A stretch of DNA of 64,000 bases from Streptomyces sp. MST-110588 (lineage in GTDB: Bacteria > Actinomycetota > Actinomycetes > Streptomycetales > Streptomycetaceae), in contig NZ_CP074380.1 in assembly GCF_022695595.1 (NCBI RefSeq), forward strand, positions 7,406,501 to 7,470,500, in the 5' to 3' direction. A program made the translations under genes and the position numbers. How positions within the stretch are numbered: position 1 is the stretch's first letter; each line of letters starts with the position of its first letter. Positions 8,959 to 18,782 of this stretch are shown in pieces. The notes under the pieces were generated by a model. That model was not told the DNA's origin. It saw nothing but the letters and a program-made list of their open reading frames with translations, and searched no databases.

Positions 8959-10299
8959 ATGCGCCGCACCCCGGCCGCCGTCGCCGGCGCGCTGCTCGCC
9001 GCCCTGCTGACCCTCCTCGTCAGCGGCTGCGGGCAGGCCCCCGTACGCGTCACCCCGGACGACTTCACGCTCCACGGACGCCCCAAGGGACACCTCACCA
9101 TCCTGGAGAAATGGGCCGACCCCGAGTACGCGCCCTACTTCAAGGACGTGGTGCGCGCCTACGAGCAGCGCAATCCGGGGGTCACCATCGACCTCCAGGC
9201 CGTCGGTGACCAGCCCTACAAGGACCGCATCGCGGTGCTGGCCGCCTCCCGCGACCTGCCCGACATCTACTTCGCCTGGCCCGGCCGCTACGCCCGCAAG
9301 TTCGCCGACGGCCGGCTCGCCGCGGACCTCTCCGGGCCGATGCGGGAAGGCGGTTGGGGCAGCCGCTTGGATGCCCAGGCGCTGGACGCCTTCACCTTCG
9401 GCGGGCGGCGGTACGGGGTGCCGCTGAACCGGGACGCCAAGGTCTTCGCGTACCACACCGGAATCTTCGCCGAGGCGGGGATCACGGCACCCCCGCGGAC
9501 CTTCCCCGAGCTGCTGGACGCCTGCGACCGCATCAAGAAGGCCGGGCACACCCCGCTCGCCTTCGGCAACCAGTACGGCTGGCCCGCCGGGCACCTGCTC
9601 ACCCAGTTCAACGCGATGGAGGTGCCCGCCTCCGTACTGGCCCGGGACTACGACGGCGAGGGCGGCGACGCGGCCTTCACCCATCCGGGTTACGAACGGG
9701 CGCTGAAGGACCTGCGGCAGCTCAAGGAACGCTGTATGGCCCCCGGAGGAACCAGCACCAGCCATGAGTCCGCACAGGCCCGCATGCTCTTCGGCAAGGC
9801 CGCGATGCAGTACCTGGAGACCCTGGAATTCTCCTATCTGAGTGAACGCGGCGGCGCACCGGCACAGTTCGCCGCGCACTGGGACTTCTTCCCCATGCCG
9901 GGGATTCCCTCGGGGGCCGGCTCGCCGGGCGCCGTGGCGGGCGGCACCGACGGCCTCATGGTCTCCAACTCCTCCCCGAACAAGGCCCTGGCCGTCGACT
10001 TCCTGAAGTTCCTCACCAGCCGCGAACAGGCCCGCAAGGTGGTCCGCGACCTCGGCTGGCTCAGCGCGGTCAAGGGCACCGCGGACGCCGCCCGCCTCAA
10101 GGGCCTGGCCAAGGCGGACCGCACGCTGGCCGGCCGGGACCTGGCCCTGTGGCTGGACACCCGTGCCGACGACAAGATCGTCAACCCCTATCTCGCAGCG
10201 GCCGAAGCCGTCCTGGGCGGCGACGCCACGCCCGGACAGGCCATGGACCAGGTACGCCAAGGGGCCCACAACGCCCGCCGATTCGCCGTACGCCGATAA
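8959..10299 (+). CDS. ABC sugar-type solute-binding lipoprotein
   Basis: Extracellular binding protein of the carbohydrate CUT1 class, 446 residues. A lipoprotein signal is clear: MRRT, a hydrophobic stretch, then the lipobox LVSGC with Cys24 as the lipidated residue. The mature part has the usual two-lobed family 1 features, e.g. YFAWPGRYARKFADGRLA and LMVSNSSPNKALAVDFLKFL. It begins 84 bp after the kinase gene with AGGAGAGAG upstream and is followed by two permease genes. It should capture the glycated substrate outside the membrane; specificity is inferred from the enzymes of the operon. Confidence 0.9.
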   Translation: MRRTPAAVAGALLAALLTLLVSGCGQAPVRVTPDDFTLHGRPKGHLTILEKWADPEYAPYFKDVVRAYEQRNPGVTIDLQAVGDQPYKDRIAVLAASRDLPDIYFAWPGRYARKFADGRLAADLSGPMREGGWGSRLDAQALDAFTFGGRRYGVPLNRDAKVFAYHTGIFAEAGITAPPRTFPELLDACDRIKKAGHTPLAFGNQYGWPAGHLLTQFNAMEVPASVLARDYDGEGGDAAFTHPGYERALKDLRQLKERCMAPGGTSTSHESAQARMLFGKAAMQYLETLEFSYLSERGGAPAQFAAHWDFFPMPGIPSGAGSPGAVAGGTDGLMVSNSSPNKALAVDFLKFLTSREQARKVVRDLGWLSAVKGTADAARLKGLAKADRTLAGRDLALWLDTRADDKIVNPYLAAAEAVLGGDATPGQAMDQVRQGAHNARRFAVRR

Positions 10300-10391
10300 C
10301 CCCGCCGAACTCGGTCCGCACCCGCGAAACAGCCCCCGAAGCACGCCCCCGAAGGAACCCCGAAGCAAGCCCCCGAAGGAGGTGCCACACC

Positions 10392-11276
10392 GTGAAAAGG
10401 CGACGCCGCTTCGGCCACGCCCTGTACGCCGCCCCCGCTCTCGCCCTGATCGCGCTGTTCGTCTACTACCCGATCGTGGAGAACATCCGCCTGAGCCTGT
10501 TCAAGTTCAGCGTCTTCCAGCCCGGGACGCGCTACGTCGGCCTGGAGAACTACCGGCAAGCCCTCCAGGACCCGGTCTTCTGGAAGGCCCTGTCCAACAA
10601 CGTCTGCTACGCCGCGGCCTCGGTGGTCTTCCAGGTCGGCGCGGCACTCGTCCTGGCCGCGGTCCTGGAGGCGGTCATCGGGCGCCGGCTGCGCGGCGTG
10701 CTGCGCACCGTCTACTTCATCCCGGCCGCCGTCTCCATGACCGTCGCCGGCCTGCTCTTCCGGTTCCTGTACCAGCCCGACGCCGGACTGGTCAACGACG
10801 CGCTGCGGGCCGTCGGCCTGGACGGCGCGGCACGCGACTGGCTGGGGGAGACCGCCACGTCGATCTGGGGCGTCATCAGCATGAGCCAGTGGCAGTCCTT
10901 CGGCTACACCACGATGCTGCTGACGGTCGCCATCCAGCGGATCCCGCGCGAGCTGTACGAGGCGGCCACCGTGGACGGCGCCGGCCGGGTGCGGACCTTC
11001 TTCACCGTCACCGTACCGATGGTCCGCGAGATGACGACCCTGCTGGTCATCCTCACCGTCTCCCAGGCGTTCCTGGTCTTCAACGAGGTGATGGTCATGA
11101 CCGGCGGCGGCCCCTCCAACTCCAGTCAGGTCCTGGGCACCTGGCTGTACGCCAGCGCCTTCACCGGCGACGACATGGGTTACGCCGCGGCCATCGGCAC
11201 GGTGATGTTCCTCCTCACCTTCGCCGCCGGCATCCTCCAGCTCATCCACTCGCGCCGGAAGGCGGTCGCGGTATGA
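10392..11276 (+). CDS. ABC sugar-type permease, MalF-like
   Basis: First inner-membrane subunit of the importer, 294 residues with six predicted membrane segments, beginning LYAAPALALIALFVYYP. The cytoplasmic EAA loop that docks the ATPase reads EAATVDGAGRVRTFFTVTVP. The GTG start at 10392 follows GAAGGAGGTGCC at good spacing. The stop overlaps the next gene start (ATGA). No ATP-binding subunit is encoded in the operon; in Streptomyces such CUT1 importers generally share the MsiK ATPase encoded elsewhere (family knowledge). Confidence 0.92.
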   Translation: MKRRRRFGHALYAAPALALIALFVYYPIVENIRLSLFKFSVFQPGTRYVGLENYRQALQDPVFWKALSNNVCYAAASVVFQVGAALVLAAVLEAVIGRRLRGVLRTVYFIPAAVSMTVAGLLFRFLYQPDAGLVNDALRAVGLDGAARDWLGETATSIWGVISMSQWQSFGYTTMLLTVAIQRIPRELYEAATVDGAGRVRTFFTVTVPMVREMTTLLVILTVSQAFLVFNEVMVMTGGGPSNSSQVLGTWLYASAFTGDDMGYAAAIGTVMFLLTFAAGILQLIHSRRKAVAV

Positions 11277-12175
11277 CCCTCACCCTGCGCAAGCCCGCGC
11301 CCACGCCCCCGGCTCCCGCGTCGGCCGGTGCCCCCGCGCGGCGCGCCCCGGCCCGCCCCGGCACGGTCCTCCTGCGCGTCCTGACGTACTGCGCGCTGGC
11401 GGCGCTGGCCGTCGCCGTGATCTATCCGCTGTGCTGGATGGCGCTGTCCGGCCTGAAGGCGAACGCGGAGATCTTCTCCAGTCCCTGGGACCTGCCCGCG
11501 CACCCCCGCTGGGGGACGTACGCCGACGCCTGGAACCAGGGCGTCCTGGGCTATCTGCTCAACAGCGTGCTGGTCACCGCCGCCAGCGTGGTGGCCGTCG
11601 TCCTGATCAGTGCCTGGGCCGCCTACGGGCTGACGCGGCTGGACATCCCCTGCTCACAGCCGGCCCTGCTGCTCGTCCTGGGCGCGATGATGCTCTCGCC
11701 GACCGTGGCACTGGTCCCGCTGTCCCAACTGCTCCAGGCCCTGCACATCTTCAACACCTACTGGGCGCTGATCGTCCTCTACACCGCCTTCAAGGTGCCC
11801 TTCACCACCTTCCTCATCCGCGCCTACCTGCTGGGCCAGCCGGTCGAGGTGGAGGAGGCGGCCCGTATCGACGGCGCGAGCCGCCGGCAGGTCTTCTGGC
11901 GGATCGTCGTCCCGATGGCCCGTCCGATCCTGGCGTCCGCCGCCGTCCTCCAGGCGCTGTTCGCGTGGAACGAGTACGCCTTCGCGCTCGTCTTCATCAC
12001 CGACGACCGCCTCAAGACCCTGCCCGTGGGGCTCGCCGACCTGGCCGGCCGCCTCAACTCCGACTGGCCGATGCTCTTCGCGGGGCTGACGATCGCGGCG
12101 CTGCCGATGATCGTCGTCTTCCTGGTCGCCCAGCGGCACTTCGTCCGCGGGCTGTCCGAAGGCATCGGCAAATGA
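11273..12175 (+). CDS. ABC sugar-type permease, MalG-like
   Basis: Second membrane subunit, 300 residues. An Ala/Pro-rich N-terminal tail of about 30 residues precedes the first membrane helix (YCALAALAVAVIYPLCWMAL). The EAA loop is EEAARIDGASRRQVFWRIVV and the C-terminus GLSEGIGK resembles the GLTAGAVKG end of MalG-like permeases. Translation is coupled to the first permease by a 4-base overlap. It is the last gene of the regulon: the next gene is on the other strand. Confidence 0.92.
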   Translation: MTLTLRKPAPTPPAPASAGAPARRAPARPGTVLLRVLTYCALAALAVAVIYPLCWMALSGLKANAEIFSSPWDLPAHPRWGTYADAWNQGVLGYLLNSVLVTAASVVAVVLISAWAAYGLTRLDIPCSQPALLLVLGAMMLSPTVALVPLSQLLQALHIFNTYWALIVLYTAFKVPFTTFLIRAYLLGQPVEVEEAARIDGASRRQVFWRIVVPMARPILASAAVLQALFAWNEYAFALVFITDDRLKTLPVGLADLAGRLNSDWPMLFAGLTIAALPMIVVFLVAQRHFVRGLSEGIGK

Positions 12176-12186
12176 CCGGCGGGAGC

Positions 12187-12247
12187 GGCGGACAACCGGC
12201 GGGACAGGAAGGACCGGCGGACAACCGGCAGGACCGGCGGACGACCG
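12187..12247. repeat. Short GGCGGACAACCGGC direct repeats
   Basis: After the permease stop, GGCGGACAACCGGC occurs at 12187-12200 and 12216-12229, with a partial third copy at 12236-12247. They fill the gap between convergent genes. No function is evident. Confidence 0.6.
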
Positions 12248-12265
12248 CGCGCCGGTGGCCGCCCC

Positions 12266-14253
12266 TCACCCCTCCTTCGCCACCGGCGCACCCTCGGCGA
12301 ACTGCCGCGCCTGGAGCTCGTACATCCGGCGGAAGCGGCCGTCGGGGGCCGTCGCCGGGTCCATCAGCTCGGCGAAGGTACCCTCCTCCGCCACCCGGCC
12401 GCCCTCCATGAGACAGATGTGATCGGCCTGCCGGACCGAGTGCAGCCGGTGGGTGATCAGTACGACGGTCTGCCCGTCCGCGGCCAGCTCCCGGATCTGG
12501 GCGAACGTCTCCTGCTCGGCCTCGGCGTCCAGGGCGGCCGTCGGCTCGTCGACCACGAGGATCTCGCCGCGCCGGTAGTAGGCGCGGGCGATGCCGAGCT
12601 TCTGCCACTGGCCGCCGGAGAGGCTGTGGCCGTCCTGGTAGCCGCGGGCCAGCAGCGTGTCCCAGCCGCGCGGCAGCTCCTCGATCAGGTCGCGGGCGTT
12701 GGCGTACCGTACGGCCTCGTGCAGCCACCGGTCGGTGATGGGCTCGGTGGACCGCCCGATGGCGATGTTGACGCGCGCGGTGAAGGGCCAGCGGTGGAAG
12801 TCCTGGGCGACACCGGCGATCCGGCTGAACAACTGGTGCCGGTCGGCCTCGGCGGTGGGCACGCCCCCGATCAGGATCCGGCCTTCGGTGGGGTGTAGAG
12901 GCCGGCCAGCAGCTTGGCGACGGTGGTCTTGCCCGAGCCGTTGCGGCCCACCAGCGCCACGGTCGTACCGGCCGGAATCCGCAGCGACACCCCGCGCAGC
13001 GCGTACTTGCCCTCCACCCCCGGATAGTTGAACGTCACGTTCTCGAAGCGGATCTCATCGATCCGGTCGGGCAGCGCCCGCCCGGTCAGAGGAATGGCGC
13101 GGGCCCGGGACTCGGTCTGCACGTGCTCCAGGTCGCCGACGAACAGCGCCTCCTCGTTGAGGTAGTTGATCTGGCGTACGAGGGTGGCCAGCGACCCCGT
13201 ACCCGTACGGATGGCGATGACGGCCGTGCCTCCCACCGACAGCGCCATCGCGCCGCTCCACAGCAGCAGCCCCAGCACGCCGAAGGTCATCAGGTACGCC
13301 ACACCGGTGAAGGCGGAGGCCAGCAGCCCGGTACGGGCGGCCAGCCGCGCCAGCCGGGCCTGCTCGCGCTCGGCCTCCTCGGACATGTCACGGAAGTGGT
13401 GCAACAGGAAGCCGGCGATGCCGTGCAGCCGGATCTCGGCGGCGGCGTGGGTGGAGGTCAGCAGCTCGCTGATGAGCCGGCCGGTGCGGGCGTGCTGGGA
13501 CCAGGCACGGGTGCTCATGTACCGGCGGCGTGCGGTGGTCAGCGTGGACCAGGCGCTGGGCAGCGTCATGGCCACGATCAGCGGCAGCAGTACGGGATGC
13601 AGCACCGTCAGCACGCCCGCCGAAGCAATCAGCGAAAGCAGGGCGTTGATCACCGATGAGCTGTACTGGATCATGCGCCGGGCCGATGACGCCCCGAACC
13701 GCGCCGACTCCTGACGCCGGTGGAACTCGGGATCCTCCATCGCGGACAGCTCCACCTTGGCGGCGGCCTCCAGATAGATCTCGGTGGCGACCCGTTCCAC
13801 GGCGGGCTCCAGCCGCCCGGTGCCCTGGACGGACACCGCCCGCAGCACCGCGCCGACCACCCCCGCCACCCCCACGACGGCCAGCGCGGGCACGGCGTCC
13901 CGCAGCCGCTGTGTCGTGCTCCCCACCGACAGCAGCGCCGCCAGCACACCGTTGACCGCCACCATCCCCACAGCCTGGGCCAGGCCCCGCCCCACCTCGG
14001 CGCACACCACCATGCGCAGCGCCCGGGCATCGGCCTTGCGGGCCAGCCGCGCGGTCAGCGCGAGCAGATGCGGCAGCCGCGCCACCATGGCTTTCAGCCC
14101 GAGGTCGAGAAAGGCGTTCTCATGCCGCACCCACGCCAGATCCAGCCGCAGCCGCCCCCCGAAAAGCAGCCGCTCCGACGCACCGACGTACTCCTCCTCC
14201 CCACCGTCCAGCCCGCTTCCGTCCCCCTCCTTCTTCCCCTTCTTCCCTTTCAT
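12266..14253 (-). CDS. ABC exporter, fused permease and ATPase, frameshifted
   Basis: Type I ABC exporter half-transporter. A charged Lys/Glu/Gly-rich N-terminus of about 25 residues leads into a six-helix membrane domain (about 40-390), then the ATPase: Walker A GRNGSGKTTVAKLL near 437, signature HSLSGGQWQKLGIARA near 543, Walker B ILVVDEPTAALD near 566, H-loop LITHRL near 604. In the sequence as given the frame from the ATG at 14253 ends at 12871 in the middle of the ATPase, and the rest is in another frame. Adding one base to the G-run 12890-12893 (C-run on the coding strand) restores a 662-residue protein reading LYTPTEGRILIGG, the normal motif. Substrate unknown; drugs, lipids or peptides are all possible. 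Confidence 0.85.
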
Positions 14254-14541
14254 CCCTGCCCCCGTACGCCGTCCGGTCGACCACCGCGGTCGTCGTTGAC
14301 CGTGCCCAACCGCACGTCGGCATATGCCCGACGCCGCCAACCGGTACGGGGCCGTTCCCCCCACCACCAGGCAGAACAGCCCCACGCCTGACTCTGCCAC
14401 CACCCGCACCATCGACATGAGAACCGGCGGCCGGGAACCGGCCCCTGCTCTGACGCCGGCGTGGGCGCTCCCCCCTTGTCCGAACGACCGGCAGCGACGC
14501 GCATATGAGGTTTTTCCGGTCCTGTCTGGGAAGATCGATGC

Positions 14542-14964
14542 ATGGCTGAGAGCTTCACGACACGGGAAATCGACGTCCGGACCGGTTCGCAGGAGACGGT
14601 CCACGACCTGACCCGGGACTGCGTGGCCTTCCTGCGGGACGTCGCCCGGGGCCGGGACGGGTTGCTGAACGTCTTCACGCCACACGCCACCATGGGAGTG
14701 GCGCTCCTGGAGACCGGCGCGGGCAGCGACGAAGACCTGTTGTCGGCCCTGCACGATCTCCTTCCGGCGGACGACCGCTGGCGCCACAAGCACGGCAGCC
14801 CCGGCCACGGCCGTGACCACGTGCTCCCGGCGCTGGTGCCTCCCCACGCCACATTGCCCGTGGTCGGGGGAGAACTGGCCCTTGGCACATGGCAGTCCGT
14901 ATGCCTGGTGGACACCAACAAGGACAACCCGAACCGCAAGGTCCGGCTGAGCTTCCTGGGCTGA
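14542..14964 (+). CDS. YjbQ / UPF0047 family protein
   Basis: Small single-domain protein of 140 residues, the usual length. The family signature is present: NVFTPHATMGVALLET in the first half, then HGSPGHGRDHVLPALVPPHA with the conserved histidines, and LGTWQSVCLVDTNKDNPNRK at the end. Members form trimers with a metal-like histidine site, and the E. coli protein has been linked to weak thiamine-phosphate synthase activity, so database names vary; the physiological role is unsettled. It is divergent from the ABC exporter and 50 bp before the helicase gene, with no obvious functional link to either. Confidence 0.9.
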   Translation: MAESFTTREIDVRTGSQETVHDLTRDCVAFLRDVARGRDGLLNVFTPHATMGVALLETGAGSDEDLLSALHDLLPADDRWRHKHGSPGHGRDHVLPALVPPHATLPVVGGELALGTWQSVCLVDTNKDNPNRKVRLSFLG

Positions 14965-15014
14965 CCCGGGGCGCCCTATGATCGTCTCACTCCACGTGCG
15001 AGGGGGCGGCAGGC

Positions 15015-17246
15015 ATGGTGGCGGGTGGTTCGGCGGCGCTGCGGGCGCGGGAGGCGCGGCGGCAGGAGCGGCTGTTACGGGAGCAGTGGCGGGCGGCCGG
15101 CAGGTGGGAGGCGGCTAGGGCGCTTCTGATGGATCTCCGCGGCCTCGCGACGCCCGGCACGCACCCTCGCCGCACGGCGCAAAGGGACAGGTGGCTCCGC
15201 CACATGACCCTTCACACCGCACGCCGAGCGCACGCACCGCACACCGCTCCGTCTTCCACGGAGATCCATCAGAAACGCCCTAGCGCGGGGGAGCGGAGCG
15301 TGGCCGCCCATCTGCTGATGCTCACCGAGCGGGGATGGCGGCTGCTCGTCGACCGGCGGTGGCCGGACACCCGTGCCGCGAACGTGGACATGCTGCTGGT
15401 CGGACCGGGCGGTGTCTTCGTCATCGACGTCAAGAACTGGCGGGCCGCCCCGGAGGTGTCCGGTGGTGTGCTGCGGGCCGGCGGCGAGTCACGGGAGGAC
15501 CGCGCGCGCAAGCTGACGGCGGTGACGAAGACGGCCGAGAGCGCGGTGGCGTCCCTGGGGCTGTCCCCGGTGGCCGTCCAGCCGCTCATGGTCTTCGCCG
15601 GCCGGCGGGTCGACGCCGAGCTGGGCCGCATCAGACTGCTGGGTGAGGGGCAGGTCGGACCGGTCCTGCTGCGGGAACCGTGACGGCTCCGTCCAGAAGG
15701 GGTGCGTGCCCTCGCCGATCATCTCGGGCGGGTCTTTCCCGAATACGAGGGTTCGGATGTCACGGAGACGGCACGCGAGCGCGCGCAGGCCCGGGAACCG
15801 GAACCCGAGGGGCTCTTCGATCTCGACGGGCTGCGCGAAGCGGCCGTCGAGGAGGCGATGCGGGCTCCGATCGAGCAGTGGATGACCTTCCTCGATCCGG
15901 ATCAGGTGGCGCTCGTACGGCGCAACTGGGCGGGCCCCGCCCGGATCAGCGGCCCGGCCGGTACCGGCAAGACGGTCGTCGGTCTGCACCGCGCCGCCCA
16001 CCTCGCCAGGCGCAACAGCGGCCGGGTCCTGTACGTCACTTACGCCAACAACCTGCCCCGCGTGCAGCACACTTTCTTGAAGACCATGTCTCCCGCCGTG
16101 GCCGACCGGGTCGACTTCCGCAGCCTGCATTCCTGGGCCCAGGAGTTCCTCCATGAACGCGGCGTGCCGGTCAGGCTGCACGGCGACAAGGCGGAGACGG
16201 CCTTCAGCCTGGCCTGGACGCGCGTGGGCCGCGGGAGCTGCCTGACCGAGATCGACCCCGTGCCGCGTTACTGGCACGAGGAGATCGACCATGTCATCAA
16301 GGGCCGCGGCATCACCTCCTTCGAGGAGTACGCCGCCGTGCGCCGGCGCCGCCGCCGGGCGAATCTGCGGCGCCCTCACCGGCAGGCGGTCTGGGCCCTG
16401 TACGAGGCGTACGAGTCCCTCCGCGACGAGCGCGGGGTGCACGACTTCAACGACGTCCTCTCACTGGCGCTGACCGCGGCTCGCCAGGACACCGGCCTGG
16501 CACCGTACAGCGCCGTGATCGTGGACGAGGTCCAGGATCTGACGCTGGTCGGAGTACGCCTGCTCCACGCCCTGGTGGGCGACGCCCCCAACGGGCTGCT
16601 GCTGATCGGGGACTGCCAGCAGGCGGTCTACCCGGGGGGCTTCCGCCTCTCCGACGCCGGTATCGACATCCGTGGTGGCCGTGGTCAGGTGCTGCGCGTC
16701 AACTACCGCAACAGGAAGGAGATCCTGGAGGCGGCTCTCGCGGTCGTCGCCGAGGACGCCTTCGAGGACATCGACGGGCGCTACACCTCCGGGCGCCGGG
16801 ACGTCGACCTGACACACCGCGACGGCCGGGTGCACCGCGTCGTACGGCCGAGCGTGGCCGAACACGACCGGGCCTTGCTGGACGCCCTGGGAGAGCTGTC
16901 GGCGCCGGAGCGGGGTGATACCGCTGTGCTGTGTCCTTCGATGCGGGCCATCGAGCGGTATCAGCGCCTCCTCTTGGGGGCCGGTGTACCCGTGTGTCTG
17001 CTGGAGCACTATGACGGCCGTACGGTTGCGGCCGTGAAGCTCGGCAGTTACCGGCGCGCCAAGGGGCTTGAGTTCAAGCGGGTGTTCCTGCCGTGCCACG
17101 ACACGGCCGGCCCGCAGTCCTCCCAAGGAGCTGACGCGCCCGAGACCGTACGGGAGCGCGAGGAACTCGCCCGCAGTCAGCTCTTTGTCGCCATGACCCG
17201 CGCCCGTGACGTCCTGTGGCTGGGCAGTGTCCGAGGGGAACGGTAG
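15015..17246 (+). CDS. NERD nuclease-related / UvrD-like helicase, interrupted by a MITE and an in-frame stop
   Basis: One reading frame runs from the ATG at 15015 to the TAG at 17246, broken only by a TGA at 15681-15683. The first part has a NERD domain (core NVDMLLVGPGGVFVIDVKNW near residues 123-142). The second has a superfamily 1 helicase: Walker A ISGPAGTGKTVVGL, Walker B VIVDEVQDL (DEVQD where DEAQD is usual) and motif VI FVAMTRARD. Both parts in a single frame fit the known NERD-helicase fusions of about 690 residues once the insert is removed. Residues 34-88 are translated from the inserted MITE and look unlike the family. Codon 21 is a TTA. If the TGA is real, the helicase could only restart at the GTG at 15702. 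A decaying gene is likely; a sequence error at the TGA is possible. Confidence 0.8.
15115..15283. mobile_element. CTAG-targeting MITE, copy 1, inside the NERD gene
   Basis: Non-coding element of 165 bp plus a 4-bp CTAG target duplication (CTAG at 15115-15118 and 15280-15283). Its ends are inverted repeats: left GGCGCTTCTGATGGATCTCC and, on the other strand at the right end, GGCGTTTCTGATGGATCTCC, one mismatch in 20. A copy with only two base differences lies at 53494-53662. CTAG target sites are known for some IS5-family (IS427-like) elements, so it is probably mobilised in trans by such a transposase (inference). Since 165 is a multiple of three and this orientation has no stop in frame, the host gene reads straight through it. 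Confidence 0.88.
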
Positions 17247-17250
17247 CCGC

Positions 17251-17278
17251 CGCACACCCCCGGTGGCGGGGGCGTGCG
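17251..17278. terminator. Hairpin between convergent helicase and regulator genes
   Basis: Arms CGCACACCCCC and GGGGGCGTGCG pair over 11 positions with one A-C mismatch around the loop GGTGGC. It begins four bases after the helicase stop. It sits just beyond the stop proposed for the regulator once its frameshift is corrected, as expected of a bidirectional terminator. Confidence 0.7.
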
Positions 17279-17292
17279 GACGCGGTGACCGT

Positions 17293-18399
17293 TCAGGAGG
17301 GGCGTGGGGGCCAGGTTCCGGGGAAAGGATGTTCAGGGCGTAGGCGCGGGCTACCAGGGACGGGCGGGTAGGAGCGTTCAGGAGGGTGCGCAGACGGCTG
17401 AGGTGGTAGTCGACGGTCTGCCGGGACAGTCGCAGGGAGGTGGCGATCTCCGCGTTGGTCCGCCCGGCGGCCAGTAAGGACAGGATGCGGATCTGGCAGG
17501 GGGTGAGCGGCGGGTGGGGGTCATGGGCGATGCCCTGGTGGGTGACGACTGCCCAGACGCCGGTCGCGCGGGTCGTGTGGGGCGTGTGGGCGCCCACCGT
17601 CGTCAGGTGCAGACGGGCCCGGCGGTGCCGGCCGCGGGCGTCGAGCAGGAGCGCGTCCGTCTCCAGTCTTCTGCTGCGGCGGGCGATGAGGTCCTGCCAG
17701 CCGCTGAGCAGGCGGCCGGGGCCGGGGGACGGGGCGAGCAGGGTGTGGACGCGGCGGCCCACGAGGTCCGAGAGGCGGGTGTGGAGCAGTTCGGCGGTGG
17801 CGGTGTTCGCCTGCCGGACGCGTCCGCCCGCCGAGATCAGGGCGCAGGGCAGGCCGCTGTGGTCGCGCAGCGCGTGCAGGTGCTCCTCGGCCCGGCGGCG
17901 CTGGTCCAGCGCGCGCCTGCCGTCGGTGACGTCCACGTAGATGCCGCCCACGCAGGTCTGTGAGCCCTCCAGTACGGGGAAACGGTGGCCCGCCGCGTAT
18001 CCGTCGGTGCCGTCGGGACGGCGGTAGGTGAGGGTGTGCCGTACCGGCTTGTGGTGGGCGAGGATCTCCCGGTCCAGTGCCAGGAACCGGGCCGCGTCGG
18101 CGGGGGAGTCGAAGTCTTGTATGTGCTTGCCGATGATGTGGCCGGGGGTGGTGCCGTACAGGTGGGCGTAGGCGTGGTTGGTCCACAGGTAGCGGCCGGT
18201 GCCGTCACGGATGAAGGCCGCGGGGGGCGAAGTCCAGGAATCGCCGTACCGTCCGGGCGTCGTCGAGGGCCCCTCGGCCGGCGCTGTCGGTGAGCTGCGG
18301 GTGCCCGTCGGCCTCGTTGGTCCCGTCGGTCTCCCACCAGGTCATGGGCAGGTGGTCGAGCAGGTGGTCGAGCAGGGTATGGGGGCTGGTGTCGTTCAC
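17293..18399 (-). CDS. PAS-LuxR transcriptional regulator with a TTA codon, two frame breaks
   Basis: Regulator with two PAS-like sensor regions (first containing RYLWTNHAYAHLYGTTPGHI, second CALISAGGRVRQANTATAEL) and a C-terminal LuxR helix-turn-helix (LTPCQIRILSLLAAGRTNAE, then LRLSRQTVDYHLSRLRTLL). The GTG at 18399 has GGAGG upstream and begins VNDTSPHTLLDHLLDHLPMT. The frame breaks at the G-run 18222-18227 (one base too many) and again near the C-terminus: the visible frame runs on antisense through the helicase gene to 16461, but adding one base to the G-run 17306-17310 gives an immediate stop at 17293, beside the terminator. The restored protein has 368 residues. The TTA codon (17475-17477 on the minus strand) lies in the DNA-binding domain, making the protein bldA-dependent. 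It is divergent from the ATP-grasp operon, a typical place for a pathway activator. Confidence 0.75.
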
Positions 18400-18782
18400 G
18401 GCGGCCTTTCCTCCGGATGCGTACCGCGCGGTGCGGTGTGCCACCGCGATGCGTTTCCCTCCGCTTCGTCGCGCAAGCCCGGTCTTCGGCCTCTTTGACG
18501 GCGTTCGGCCGGGGCCGTTCGCCGCCGAGGAGGGTCATATATCTCTAAGTCGCTGTATGTAGCTTTGTGCTGTCTTCGCTCCCGCGTGCTCTTACGCCGT
18601 CACAGGTTCTTCACACTCTTCAAACGGCACTCGCAATTCAGGCATTTGCCTGAACGCCCGCTGCCCGATACGGCGATCCGGGCGTGCGCCGGCTGATTCG
18701 CTTGAGTGGGTTCGGGCAGCCGTTATGACGCACAGCTTCTGTCGTATGACGGCCCATCAGTGACTGAAGGAGCTGGATTTCC
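18400..18782. promoter_or_regulatory. Divergent promoter region with an 18-bp palindrome
   Basis: The 383-bp gap between the regulator and the ATP-grasp operon is locally AT-richer than its surroundings. It contains TTCAGGCATTTGCCTGAA (18637-18654), a palindrome with perfect 8-bp arms around TT. No gene is seen. The palindrome is a good candidate operator for the PAS-LuxR regulator or another dimeric factor. Confidence 0.6.

Noticed and set aside
16461-17292. Apparent 260-residue C-terminal extension of the PAS-LuxR regulator overlapping the helicase gene
   Set aside because: The helix-turn-helix already ends at about 17330, the extension is antisense to the helicase, and one added base gives a stop beside the terminator hairpin.
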